64,000 nt of DNA, taken from contig NC_087066.1 of assembly GCF_963678635.1 (NCBI RefSeq), positions 13,252,517-13,316,516 of the forward strand. The letters are read 5' to 3'. A program made the position numbers and the translations under genes. The stretch comes from Symsagittifera roscoffensis (lineage: Eukaryota > Xenacoelomorpha > Acoela > Convolutidae). Positions 9,674-20,283 of this stretch are shown piece after piece. Under the pieces are notes generated by a model that saw only the letters and a list, made by a program, of their open reading frames with translations, was not told the DNA's origin and did not search any database. Numbering within the stretch: position 1 is the first letter of the stretch; each line of letters begins with the position of its first letter.

Positions 9674-10326
9674 TTCATGATAGAGCGAGTTTCAGTGCCA
9701 GCATTGAATGCCTGTGTTAAGATGCTGCAAGAGGGTGATGAACGAGCGAAAGCCTTACTCTTACTAGCACTGCTGGATATGCATCAGAGCAAGCCGATGA
9801 GGGTGAACATGAAAGAACCCGAGGAGCTAGAACCCATGAGGAAAATAGTTGAAATCAGGAGACTCTCGAAAAAAGAACTGAGGCTCACTAAGGAATCCAT
9901 GGGAGCCCTGCCGAAATCCAATGAATACTGTGGACCAATCGGAAAGAAGTCATACGGTTACGTGTCCGGAGTCATAGGGATGGCGTACAACCCGTTTCTC
10001 AGTGAAGACATACGCGATTGTTTCTTTGATTACGAACAAGCAGTGTTGCTGAGGTTCTGCACGACGAGAATTACAACGATTAGGAGCGACTAGTCCTAGA
10101 AGAAAAAGTAGCTGCACCTTCCTTGCCAGAATCCAACAAACGAGTGGAATTTGGATTGGGATTCTCAGATGAATTACTAAAAACGAGCTTGATGGTAGTG
10201 TGGGAACTGATGAGACCATCGTGGGGTCCTATTCCCAACGCTGATTTGATACTACTTGCAACGCAAGATGTACAGAGGGAACTAAATGCGGACTGTAACC
10301 TGCGTGATCTTAAGATCATATAAAAT
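9674..10326 (+). pseudogene. giant element ORF segment, broken by 25-bp deletion (copy A)
   Basis: This is the same protein segment as 16236-16907 in copy B (223 codons). Here a 25-bp deletion after 10088 removes codons for SAAKPQTKLG and shifts the frame, so translation stops at 10091-10093. The downstream part (RVEFGLGFSDELLKTSLMVV) is only reachable by a new start at 10123. The deletion is the largest difference between the two copies and is best seen as secondary damage in copy A. Confidence 0.6.
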
Positions 10327-10656
10327 GTGATGTCAACAGCCTCTAAGAGCAACGGGGAAGACAAAGTGGAGTTGCCTGGCTGGAGACCAGAAGACTGGGT
10401 TAAACCTGGTAGCTGCCTGGCAGAAGTATGTGGACTGGAAGGTCACGTTTGTGGAAGCCTGGATTGCCTGAAAACCCTAAAGAGACAACACAAGCAGTTG
10501 ACGATATTGTTTGGGAACGTTGTGATGAAATCAAGGACGGAAACGGAACTGATCGCAGATTGCCATGGAGGAACCGAGGTGAATATAGTGACTGGACTAG
10601 GATTCTACAGTATGTTTGGTGCTTTAGAGTCACTATTGAATCTAGATCAGAAATAA
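10327..10656 (+). pseudogene. giant element ORF, Cys-containing segment (copy A)
   Basis: These are 109 codons between in-frame TAA 10321-10323 and TAA 10654-10656. The start is acidic and polar (SKSNGEDKVELPGWRPEDW). It then has GSCLAEVCGLEGHVCGSLDCLKTL, where the Cys/His spacing (C-x4-C-x5-H-x-C-x4-C) could bind a metal, although it matches no knuckle I know. The end (TELIADCHGGTEVNIVTGLGFYSMFGALESLL) looks folded. Copy B has the same segment at 16911-17240. Confidence 0.4.
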
Positions 10657-11844
10657 GAGATGGTCACGGCCATCAGTGTAGAAGTGTTCCCAGGAGTTTT
10701 GCAAACTGAGCAAAAGCACATAGGAAAATGGAGGAAAACGATCGAGGCGGAAATGAACATCAGGCACAGTGAAACTTATCGCAGATCATCGGGAGCGCGA
10801 TATTTGGTGGGATCGACGTTAGCTCCAGTGTGCAAGAGCAGATACCCAGTGCATTTCGTAGCTGTGGATGTAAAAAGTACGAGAACGATTGTGGATCAAG
10901 CCTTCTCAGTGCCAAAGTGTGTGAGATTAGCGAAAATGTCAGAAAGATCTTATGAGTTATTGTGCAAAATATTCTCAATTCCAGATAGAACTAAGGAGGA
11001 GTTGGAATCGATACTGGGAAAGAAGTTCATGGGATACGTGAGTGGGAACTTCAGCGATTTTGAAAGACAAAAACAGAGAGGATCAATCGTTACAGATTAC
11101 AATACAGTAGACGAGAATGATGAAGTCCACCGAGTGATGATGGAAGTGGAACCATTACTGGAAGCTTCGGGAAAGCGTAATTGGAGGAGCATCATGTTAA
11201 CGCATGATGAGTTTCCCTGCCATTGCTTGCTGCAAACATGGTGGTATCCCGTGTGTAGTAATCTGGTGTTGATCTGGGACTCTGGAGAGCTGCTCTCCAT
11301 GGGTTTACCAGACTCATCACGGCCCATAACGATAGTGATAGTGGGAGTTATGATGGCGATAAGGTGGCTGGAAGCTCATGTGAGAGAGAACAATAGACAG
11401 GAGGCGCCAACGAGAAAACAATTGCAGAAATTGGATTGTCTAAAAGATTTAGATCTTTTTGAGACCATGTGCAAGATTCTGAACATTGCGATGGAAGTAA
11501 AAAAGATATGGGCAAGAAGACGATTGATGCCATGGCTTAGAGCCAACGTGACTGCATGGTTGTACGAATATGTCAAACAGCATATGTCGAAGCACGGCAG
11601 AGTGTACAGTGGGTATCAGCTGGACATTGGGGCAGGAGCTTTCAAGCGAGCTTTCGTGACTCATCGGAATGTAGTGATCACCGCTGTGAAGAGAATTTCC
11701 AGGACAAGTGAACGTGATGGAAGGGAGAAAGAAGACACTTTGAAGGAAGATTTGGAGAGAAACGTGACGTTGTGCCTTCACAATAGCTTCTGCAGAAACA
11801 GAGAATCTAATGTAGGTCCCCCACCTTGTTGTAAACAGAGGGTA
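10657..11844 (+). pseudogene. giant element ORF, last segment before the LINE (copy A)
   Basis: About 390 codons are open without interruption, in the same frame as the upstream pieces across TAA 10654-10656. The segment is globular (FPGVLQTEQKHIGKWRK, ARYLVGSTLAPVCKSRYP, HFVAVDVKSTRTIVDQAF, SIMLTHDEFPCHCLLQTWWYP, VLIWDSGELLSMGLP, ITIVIVGVMMAIRWLEAHVRE) and ends in a charged helix (TSERDGREKEDTLKEDLERN). I recognise no family. It is truncated by the LINE sequence near 11,845; the frame then runs through LINE DNA to a chance stop at 11929-11931. Confidence 0.5.
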
Positions 11845-13195
11845 GAAGAGCAGAAGTGTTGGAGGACTGCTTCCAACAGCGTCAGAACAGCTAACGATGT
11901 GTTGCTCTGCCTTGGGACCGATCTCGATTGAAACTATTTTCAACCAGAAGCTGAAAGCCATCCTTCTGATGAAAGAGCGACTGAAACACGTATCCTCACA
12001 CTGTGCTCTATTCCTGCTGAAGAATTGTTTTCTCATTCCTAAGCTGATGTACTTCTTTCGAACATCAGAAGTCTATCCAAGAACTGACCTCATTCTCACG
12101 CTTGAGAACACAATTATAAGTGTTCTGGAAAACATCATAAACATCAAGATAGATGTTGCTGCGTGGCAGCAAGCCTCACTACCAGCCCGTTCTGGAGGCC
12201 TTGGTATCTTACCTCCTACTAAACTGGCTGTCGTTTCGTACCTCTCGTCTTTCCTTTCAGTCAAAGATCTAGCACAGCAGGTCTATGCCTTTTCTCAAAC
12301 TGACGTAATAACGGACGCCCTTACTAACTTCGATGCTTTCACAGCAGATGGAGCTCCCCGCGATCGTTTAAACAGCGCGAAATATACGAAAAAATCACGG
12401 AAAAACAAGTTAGCCAGTTTCTCCAGGAATCCACAGCCAGCGATGCCGCCAGATTACATGGAGCCGCCAGATTACATGGAGCCGCCAGATTACATGGACT
12501 GGCTCAACGCTATGCCCTTGAGATCTCTAGGTTTTCATATGTCAGACGAGCAGCTGAGAATCGCCGTTAGCTTCAGACTAGGTGCACCAATTTGCTCCTC
12601 ACACACCTGTTGGTGTGGCGCCAAGGTTGAAGCGGACGGGTCACACGCGTTCGTCTGTCTTCGCAGTCGGAGTCGCCATGCTAGGCACCAACTCGGCAAC
12701 GAGATTATCCTTAAAGCCCTGCAGAGTGCTCATATTCCAGCAGAATTGGAACCAGCAGGTATGTTCCGAGACGACAACAAAAGGCCAGACGGCGTTACCC
12801 TGATGCCCTGGCGCTTAGGTCGCTCCATGGCGTGGGATTTTACCTGCGTGCATTGCCTAGCCGCCTCATATTCCACCCAATCATCTACTCCTGGTCCATG
12901 TGTCGCTGAACTTGCCGAGTCTCGAAAAGTCAGTAAATACTCGGCCATAGCACAGACACACTTCTTCCAGCCAGTTGCAGTAGAGACATTAGGTGGACTC
13001 GGCCCTAGCACCCTCAATTTTGTTAATGATTTGGGTAGACGGATATTTCTTGCCACAGGAGAGAAAAGAGCAACTGAATATCTAAGACAACTTTTGGGAG
13101 TAGCAGTGCAAATGGGTAATGCTGCAGCTATTATTGAGACGTTCAAAAGCGACCCGGACCCGCTTTTTGTCAATAAACTGATCCACCACCGATGA
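11845..13195 (+). pseudogene. 5'-truncated LINE, RT C-terminus with CCHC and PD-(D/E)xK-like nuclease (copy A)
   Basis: This is the C-terminal part of a non-LTR reverse transcriptase. From the ATG at 11897, the thumb region has LFLLKNCFLIPKLMY and SLPARSGGLGILPP (residues 94-107). A zinc motif C-W-C...GSH-AFVC lies at residues 238-254. A KRPDG...WDFTC pair (residues 295-317) has the spacing of the PD-(D/E)xK endonuclease of R2/NeSL-type LINEs. The end reads GRRIFLATGEKRATEYL and VQMGNAAAI, with stop TGA at 13193-13195. The palm motifs are absent (5' truncation, typical of LINEs). In 12345-12500 the alternative frame (QVSQFLQESTASDAARLHG) looks more protein-like, suggesting two compensating frameshifts around an 18-bp triplet repeat (12445-12498). 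Confidence 0.8.
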
Positions 13196-13436
13196 TTGGA
13201 TACATTCCCATCTGCCCCGCTGCCACCGGGAGTTTTCTCCACGTTAATTCCATTTGGTGTGGTTATAAATTTGTTCTTGTAAAATGGTTTTTGAGCCGGT
13301 GTTTTTAAATGATGAATACGACGATGCATTCTTTTAAAAGTGTAAATGTCCTTATTGTCGCTCTTAATCTCGGGTCACGTGTATTTGTAGTCTGCTAGCC
13401 CCATTATTGGGTAATAAAGTCTATTGACAAGTGGAA
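13196..13436 (+). other. LINE 3' untranslated region (copy A)
   Basis: This non-coding stretch follows the LINE stop and ends in an AATAAA hexamer near 13412 (gggtaataaagtctattg). No long poly(A) follows. Where the LINE ends is not sharp; the A/G-rich DNA from about 13437 looks different and is taken as flank. Confidence 0.5.
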
Positions 13437-13697
13437 GAAAAACAAGATGCAAAAAGAAAGAGAATTAGAAGAATTTAGAAGTTTTAGAACTTCTAAACGA
13501 CGAAAAAAGAAGAAACAAAGAAGTGACAAAAGAGATGAAGTTAAAACTCAGAAATTTTTTTAATGTGTGTGACGAAAACTCAAGTGAGAAACTAAGCAAC
13601 CAAGTTGTAATTGAAAACTGAAACATTCAGTTGAGTTTTGAGCATTAAAGAATTTGATGCATTTATAGTTTTGCTTTTTGATTTTACTTAGTGGCTT
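13437..13697. other. A/G-rich flank of the LINE inside the duplicated unit
   Basis: About 260 bp of purine-rich, then AT-rich DNA without a usable frame. A 10-bp perfect stem with a 4-nt loop lies at 13474-13497 (ttagaagtt / aacttctaa core). The same sequence (20021-20283) leads into unique host DNA after copy B, so this is probably genomic flank or element leader caught in the duplication. Confidence 0.4.
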
Positions 13698-14113
13698 TAA
13701 GCTTAGCTATGAGGATCGATCCCTTAGCGCTGATCAGAGGGGCCACGGAGTTTGTGACAGTGATCTATGGACCAGTAGTCACGTTTGCGTACCCTGATGT
13801 TAAGGTGGAAGCGTACAGGAGGTCGTTGCTGCACCTGAACCTCATATCAGCAGTGGACGGGAGTGTGCTGAACTGGTGTGAGCAGCAAGTTTTGCTAGAA
13901 CTCATGAGCGAAGATCTGTTGTTTGGAAAGATAGCAGAGCCAGAAATGATGGTCGTCAATTTTGATGATCACTTCCGTGATCGTATGGGAGAAGTAGAGA
14001 GAGGGCAAATTGAAGTATTTCCGAAGCTCTGGAATCTAAGGCCCTATGACAAGAATTCCTCATCTCACTGCGGCATACCACAAGGTGAGAGAGGAAACGA
14101 AAGACTGGATTGA
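13698..14113 (+). pseudogene. giant element ORF, 'ATEFVTVIYGPVVTFAYP' segment (copy B)
   Basis: Same product as 7139-7554. Its natural upstream part is missing because the duplication starts in mid-ORF: the codons before LSLAMRIDPL now read into the junction with copy A. The frame is open to TGA at 14111-14113. One silent substitution (Asn codon at 13957-13959) separates it from copy A. Confidence 0.5.
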
Positions 14114-14856
14114 TTACGAGAAGTTGCCAGAGGAAATCCCTGAATTCCCTCTGATAAGAAGAATGTTGCTCGGAGCAGTCTCCGTAGTACAAACTCCTAG
14201 ATTGAGAGCATTTGAGACCAATGAAAGGAGGGTAGCGAAATTCTCGGTAACTATGGATCCGTATTTTGTGGGCAGGAATGCCGCAGTGTTACAGTATACG
14301 CGATTTGCTTATACGGATCAAGCCACGAGGAGGCGCATAGGCAATGAAGCCTCTGAAGCCTGGAGCGTTTGACACGGAATGGATGGAATTAAACCTAGCG
14401 CCTATGAGGATGAGAGGCAGAGCCGAATTACCTGAAGCCTCCCTGATTTTGAACAGTGTGAAACAGGGGTTAACAGTGGGAGGAACGTTGCAGACGAGAA
14501 CCTTCCTGGCACCCTTCGGCTATGAGGAAATCAAAGTGGTCCATGGAGAAGAGGAAGATGAATCTGCTGACAGATTAATCATACCAAAATTTCCGGAAGG
14601 GGCCATGACTGAGAAGCAAGGACCCTCAAGTTCTAGAGATACGTCAGGAGGAAATTATGGGCAGGGAGGAAGTCGTCGGTCGGAAGAGCCTATGCAAGAG
14701 GATCTCGATCAAGCAGAGAAGGAGGATGATAAAGCATCGACAGGAGGAATGTCCAGCCTGGATTTCAATTTATTCAGTGACTTTGAAAACAACGCAGATG
14801 CGTTGGAAACGACTGAACCAGCAAACGAAGGTACTTCGACACTGGAGCCTCCGTAA
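14046..14856 (+). pseudogene. giant element ORF, folded part plus acidic tail (copy B)
   Basis: Identical in protein terms to 7487-8297, including the frameshift near 14,369 and the TAA at 14854-14856. The shared lesions show that both were present before the duplication. Confidence 0.5.
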
Positions 14857-15513
14857 GTTTTTTTGGAAATGAAACGGAATTTGCCGGAGAGCAGCTCTCC
14901 GGGCAATTCTAAAGACAATGAACAAAGACTCCTCATGGAATCACCAAGGAGAAGGAACATAGAAGGCGCTGCCAGAGTACCCTTCTTGGGAACATTACCC
15001 GAAGAAGAATGGGAGGTAAATCACCGAGACCATGAAAATAGGACGGGATGCAGATTGGACAGAGTAGCCTTCCCGGAGGAAGTCTGGACAGTGGTTCAGA
15101 GCTACGGAACCAATTCCATTTTTAAAATAGGTCTCAACCGACCACTGATGCGGGAAGTCCTTGACAAACTCGACGAGTGTGAAGGGAGATTGAGTGAGTT
15201 GTTGATCGACTCAGCCACTGACGAAAGTGAAGCAAACTCTCCTATAAAGATGACACCGCAAGAGGATAAAGGAGAAGTTGTGTATCTGTCGAGAACTAGT
15301 AAAGGAACGATGCGATCGAAATTGGTGATTGATAAGATCAATGAGATGAAGATGAAACTAGGCAGCAAAGTGATACCGAGGAGAGCGGGAAAGACGAAGG
15401 TGGATTCGGAGATATCGATAAAAGCTGTCAACTCAGCGAAAAGGAAACAAGTCGGAGAAGTCATGGATTTGGGAAAGGTGACGATCGACTGCCTGGCACA
15501 GACAGAATGTTGA
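14857..15513 (+). pseudogene. giant element ORF, basic/charged segment (copy B)
   Basis: Same as 8298-8954: T7 run, stem-loop (14877-14909) and the overlapping ATGTTGA at the end (15507-15513). No new differences seen. Confidence 0.5.
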
Positions 15514-16235
15514 CGGATGTAGCAATGGTGCCGCCCATTCTCATGGCAGGGATAAAGTCGACAGGTTATAAATCCAAACGGAGTGACCGCACTCTGACTG
15601 GAGCAACGTTAGAAATGGAAATACTCAGCCAATGTGGAGAAAACACCATGAAAGACTTTAAACCGTCTCCCATGAACCACGAAAGGGGAAGTGTCGAACG
15701 ACAACTGGTCCCAGTGGAATATAACCGACTGACACTGTCGGAGACTGTAGCAATAGATGAACCCACCGGTGGGTAAATGGAGATGTTGGAGTACAGAAAC
15801 TCGGCCAGAGGACATTTAATGGCTCTGGAAGACAAGAGTGCCATGGAAGGTTATCTGGAAACAATGATGCAAGGCACCACCCTTAAGCAGAAAGCATACG
15901 GGACTCTAGCGTCGTCTGAGATGCAGGCGGAAACGATTGAGCAGTTGGTGAGCCTTCCATGGAAAGCTGTAGTGTTACGATACTTTGAGGAAGAGATGAG
16001 GACTAGACCAAGGATACACGCTCTGATAGCAGTGCCCTACGTGAGGGCTGAATTACAGCTGATGTTCGCCTAGTGCATGATCGGACTGACTCGCGAGGAA
16101 TATGATTCAGAAGAAAGGAAGAGATCGAGAGAAGAAAAGGTCTTCCTGATGACGAATATGAGGGATCTGATAATCCAGGAGGGAATGACAGTAGCGTGCG
16201 CGTAGCGGAGGGACGCTCTCTGTTTCATTCGATTC
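15507..16235 (+). pseudogene. giant element ORF, segment with three in-frame stops (copy B)
   Basis: Same as 8948-9673, with TAA 15774-15776, TAG 16071-16073 and TAG 16203-16205 in one unbroken frame. In copy B this frame continues without any frameshift to 18515, giving a 3-kb frame that is damaged by nonsense codons only. Confidence 0.45.
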
Positions 16236-16907
16236 ATGATAGAGCGAGTTTCAGTGCCAGCATTGAATGCCTGTGTCAAGATGCTGCAAGAGGGTGATGA
16301 ACGAGCGAAAGCCTTACTCTTACTAGCACTGCTGGATATGCATCAGAGCAAGCCGATGAGGGTGAACATGAAAGAACCCGAGGAGCTAGAACCCATGAGG
16401 AAAATAGTTGAAATCAGGAGACTCTCGAAAAAAGAACTGAGGCTCACTAAGGAATCCATGGGAGCCCTGCCGAAATCCAATGAATACTGTGGACCAATCG
16501 GAAAGAAGTCATACGGTTACGTGTCCGGAGTCATAGGGATGGCGTACAACCCGTTTCTCAGTGAAGACATACGCGATTGTTTCTTTGATTACGAACAAGC
16601 AGTGTTGCTGAGGTTCTGCACGACGAGAATTACAACGATTAGGAGCGCTGCTAAACCGCAGACCAAACTGGGACTAGTCCTAGAAGAAAAAGTAGCTGCA
16701 CCTTCCTTGCCAGAATCCAACAAACGAGTGGAATTTGGATTGGGATTCTCAGATGAATTACTAAAAACGAGCTTGATGGTAGTGTGGGAACTGATGAGAC
16801 CATCGTGGGGTCCTATTCCCAACGCTGATTTGATACTACTTGCAACGCAAGATGTACAGAGGGAACTAAATGCGGACTGTAACCTGCGTGATCTTAAGAT
16901 CATATAA
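16236..16907 (+). pseudogene. giant element ORF segment, undeleted version (copy B)
   Basis: 223 codons are open from 16236 to TAA 16905-16907. The segment contains FIRFMIERVSVPALNACVKM, a charged part (EPEELEPMRKIVEIRRLSKKELR), KKSYGYVSGVIGMAYNPFLSEDIRDCFFDYE and, across the 25 bp missing from copy A (16648-16672), TIRSAAKPQTKLGLVLEEK. It ends in VVWELMRPSWGPIPNADLILLATQ. It is helical and folded, but I recognise no family. It is part of the same polyprotein as its neighbours, since the frame is unchanged on both sides. Confidence 0.5.
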
Positions 16908-16910
16908 AAT

Positions 16911-17240
16911 GTGATGTCAACAGCCTCTAAGAGCAACGGGGAAGACAAAGTGGAGTTGCCTGGCTGGAGACCAGAAGACTGGGTTAAACCTGGTAGCTGC
17001 CTGGCAGAAGTATGTGGACTGGAAGGTCACGTTTGTGGAAGCCTGGATTGCCTGAAAACCCTAAAGAGACAACACAAGCAGTTGACGATATTGTTTGGGA
17101 ACGTTGTGATGAAATCAAGGACGGAAACGGAACTGATCGCAGATTGCCATGGAGGAACCGAGGTGAATATAGTGACTGGACTAGGATTCTACAGTATGTT
17201 TGGTGCTTTAGAGTCACTATTGAATCTAGATCAGAAATAA
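16911..17240 (+). pseudogene. giant element ORF, Cys-containing segment (copy B)
   Basis: Identical protein to 10327-10656, bounded by TAA 16905-16907 and TAA 17238-17240, and in frame with both neighbours. Confidence 0.4.
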
Positions 17241-17243
17241 GAG

Positions 17244-18429
17244 ATGGTCACGGCCATCAGTGTAGAAGTGTTCCCAGGAGTTTTGCAAACTGAGCAAAAG
17301 CACATAGGAAAATGGAGGAAAACGATCGAGGCGGAAATGAACATCAGGCACAGTGAAACTTATCGCAGATCATCGGGAGCGCGATATTTGGTGGGATCGA
17401 CGTTAGCTCCAGTGTGCAAGAGCAGATACCCAGTGCATTTCGTAGCTGTGGATGTAAAAAGTACGAGAACGATTGTGGATCAAGCCTTCTCAGTGCCAAA
17501 GTGTGTGAGATTAGCGAAAATGTCAGAAAGATCTTATGAGTTATTGTGCAAAATATTCTCAATTCCAGATAGAACTAAGGAGGAGTTGGAATCGATACTG
17601 GGAAAGAAGTTCATGGGATACGTGAGTGGGAACTTCAGCGATTTTGAAAGACAAAAACAGAGAGGATCAATCGTTACAGATTACAATACAGTAGACGAGA
17701 ATGATGAAGTCCACCGAGTGATGATGGAAGTGGAACCATTACTGGAAGCTTCGGGAAAGCGTAATTGGAGGAGCATCATGTTAACGCATGATGAGTTTCC
17801 CTGCCATTGCTTGCTGCAAACATGGTGGTATCCCGTGTGTAGTAATCTGGTGTTGATCTGGGACTCTGGAGAGCTGCTCTCCATGGGTTTACCAGACTCA
17901 TCACGGCCCATAACGATAGTGATAGTGGGAGTTATGATGGCGATAAGGTGGCTGGAAGCTCATGTGAGAGAGAACAATAGACAGGAGGCGCCAACGAGAA
18001 AACAATTGCAGAAATTGGATTGTCTAAAAGATTTAGATCTTTTTGAGACCATGTGCAAGATTCTGAACATTGCGATGGAAGTAAAAAAGATATGGGCAAG
18101 AAGACGATTGATGCCATGGCTTAGAGCCAACGTGACTGCATGGTTGTACGAATATGTCAAACAGCATATGTCGAAGCACGGCAGAGTGTACAGTGGGTAT
18201 CAGCTGGACATTGGGGCAGGAGCTTTCAAGCGAGCTTTCGTGACTCATCGGAATGTAGTGATCACCGCTGTGAAGAGAATTTCCAGGACAAGTGAACGTG
18301 ATGGAAGGGAGAAAGAAGACACTTTGAAGGAAGATTTGGAGAGAAACGTGACGTTGTGCCTTCACAATAGCTTCTGCAGAAACAGAGAACCTAATGTAGG
18401 TCCCCCACCTTGTTGTAAACAGAGGGTAG
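17244..18429 (+). pseudogene. giant element ORF, last segment before the LINE (copy B)
   Basis: Same as 10657-11844; one Ser/Pro difference (RNRESNVG in A, RNREPNVG here). It is open to the LINE boundary and on to a chance stop at 18513-18515. Confidence 0.5.
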
Positions 18430-19779
18430 AAGAGCAGAAGTGTTGGAGGACTGCTTCCAACAGCGTCAGAACAGCTAACGATGTGTTGCTCTGCCTTGGG
18501 ACCGATCTCGATTGAAACTATTTTCAACCAGAAGCTGAAAGCCATCCTTCTGATGAAAGAGCGACTGAAACACGTATCCTCACACTGTGCTCTATTCCTG
18601 CTGAAGAATTGTTTTCTCATTCCTAAGCTGATGTACTTCTTTCGAACATCAGAAGTCTATCGAAGAACTGACCTCATTCTCACGCTTGAGAACACAATTA
18701 TAAGTGTTCTGGAAAACATCATAAACATCAAGATAGATGTTGCTGCGTGGCAGCAAGCCTCACTACCAGCCCGTTCTGGAGGCCTTGGTATCTTACCTCC
18801 TACTAAACTGGCTGTCGTTTCGTACCTCTCGTCTTTCCTTTCAGTCAAAGATCTAGCACAGCAGGTCTATGCCTTTTCTCAAACTGACGTAATAACGGAC
18901 GCCCTTACTAACTTCGATGCTTTCACAGCAGATGGAGCTCCCCGCGATCGTTTAAACAGCGCGAAATATACGAAAAAATCACGGAAAAACAAGTTAGCCA
19001 GTTTCTCCAGGAATCCACAGCCAGCGATGCCGCCAGATTACATGGAGCCGCCAGATTACATGGAGCCGCCAGATTACATGGACTGGCTCAACGCTATGCC
19101 CTTGAGATCTCTAGGTTTTCATATGTCAGACGAGCAGCTGAGAATCGCCGTTAGCTTCAGACTAGGTGCACCAATTTGCTCCTCACACACCTGTTGGTGT
19201 GGCGCCAAGGTTGAAGCGGACGGGTCACACGCGTTCGTCTGTCTTCGCAGTCGGAGTCGCCATGCTAGGCACCAACTCGGCAACGAGATTATCCTTAAAG
19301 CCCTGCAGAGTGCTCATATTCCAGCAGAATTGGAACCAGCAGGTATGTTCCGAGACGACAACAAAAGGCCAGACGGCGTTACCCTGATGCCCTGGCGCTT
19401 AGGTCGCTCCATGGCGTGGGATTTTACCTGCGTGCATTGCCTAGCCGCCTCATATTCCACCCAATCATCTACTCCTGGTCCATGTGTCGCTGAACTTGCC
19501 GAGTCTCGAAAAGTCAGTAAATACTCGGCCATAGCACAGACACACTTCTTCCAGCCAGTTGCAGTAGAGACATTAGGTGGACTCGGCCCTAGCACCCTCA
19601 ATTTTGTTAATGATTTGGGTAGACGGATATTTCTTGCCACAGGAGAGAAAAGAGCAACTGAATATCTAAGACAACTTTTGGGAGTAGCAGTGCAAATGGG
19701 TAATGCTGCAGCTATTATTGAGACGTTCAAAAGCGACCCGGACCCGCTTTTTGTCAATAAACTGATCCACCACCGATGA
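18430..19779 (+). pseudogene. 5'-truncated R2-like LINE, RT C-terminus and nuclease (copy B)
   Basis: Second copy of 11845-13195 with the same truncation point, the same 18-bp triplet repeat (19029-19082), the CCHC motif and the KRPDG...WDFTC pair. It differs by a Pro/Arg change (SEVYPRTDL in A, SEVYRRTDL here). Because the LINE sits at the same place in both units, it inserted before the duplication. Confidence 0.8.
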
Positions 19780-20283
19780 TTGGATACATTCCCATCTGCC
19801 CCGCTGCCACCGGGAGTTTTCTCCACGTTAATTCCATTTGGTGTGGTTATAAATTTGTTCTCGTAAAATGGTTTTTGAGCCGGTGTTTTTAAATGATGAA
19901 TACGACGATGCATTCTTTTAAAAGTGTAAATGTCCTTATTGTCGCTCTTAATCTCGGGTCACGTGTATTTGTAGTCTGCTAGCCCCATTATTGGGTAATA
20001 AAGTCTATTGACAAGTGGAAGAAAAACAAGATGCAAAAAGAAAGAGAATTAGAAGAATTTAGAAGTTTTAGAACTTCTAAACGACGAAAAAAGAAGAAAC
20101 AAAGAAGTGACAAAAGAGATGAAGTTAAAACTCAGAAATTTTTTTAATGTGTGTGACGAAAACTCAAGTGAGAAACTAAGCAACCAAGTTGTAATTGAAA
20201 ACTGAAACATTCAGTTGAGTTTTGAGCATTAAAGAATTTGATGCATTTATAGTTTTGCTTTTTGATTTTACTTAGTGGCTTTA
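19780..20283. other. LINE 3' UTR and A/G-rich flank (copy B)
   Basis: Equivalent to 13196-13697 with one substitution (near 19862). It is followed directly by unique host sequence at 20284. Confidence 0.5.

Larger units (their letters stand above)
7139..13697 (+). repeat. tandem duplication, copy A (6,559 bp)
   Basis: Every base from 7139 matches 13698 onward, with only a handful of substitutions (for example at 7400, 9719, 11808 and 12079) and one 25-bp deletion after 10088. The unit holds the 3' part of the giant ORF, a truncated LINE and about 260 bp beyond it. At the left edge ...ctgatcta|agctt, at the A/B junction ...ggcttta|agctt and at the right edge ...ggcttta|gtgac share only the dinucleotide TA. 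The duplication therefore looks like an end-joining or template-switch event (or an assembly artefact), not one driven by long repeats. Confidence 0.95.
13698..20283 (+). repeat. tandem duplication, copy B
   Basis: This is the second copy of the unit, 25 bp longer because it keeps 16648-16672, which copy A lacks. It follows copy A with no spacer and ends at 20283, where unique AT-rich sequence begins. Copy B carries the less broken version of the reading frames (see 16236-16907). Few differences separate the copies over 6.5 kb, so the duplication is recent, or the two copies are the same locus assembled twice. Confidence 0.95.

Noticed and set aside
3143-11844. Alternative genetic code (stops read as amino acids) in the element
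   Set aside because: All three stop codons occur in frame, frameshifts are also present, and the host genes in the window use normal stops; decay is simpler.
11449-12036. 195-codon - strand frame (and its twin at 18033-18620)
   Set aside because: It crosses the boundary between the giant ORF and the LINE on the opposite strand and matches nothing; a shadow frame.
12730-13329. 199-codon - strand frame (and 19314-19913)
   Set aside because: Antisense to the LINE nuclease region and its UTR; no independent support.
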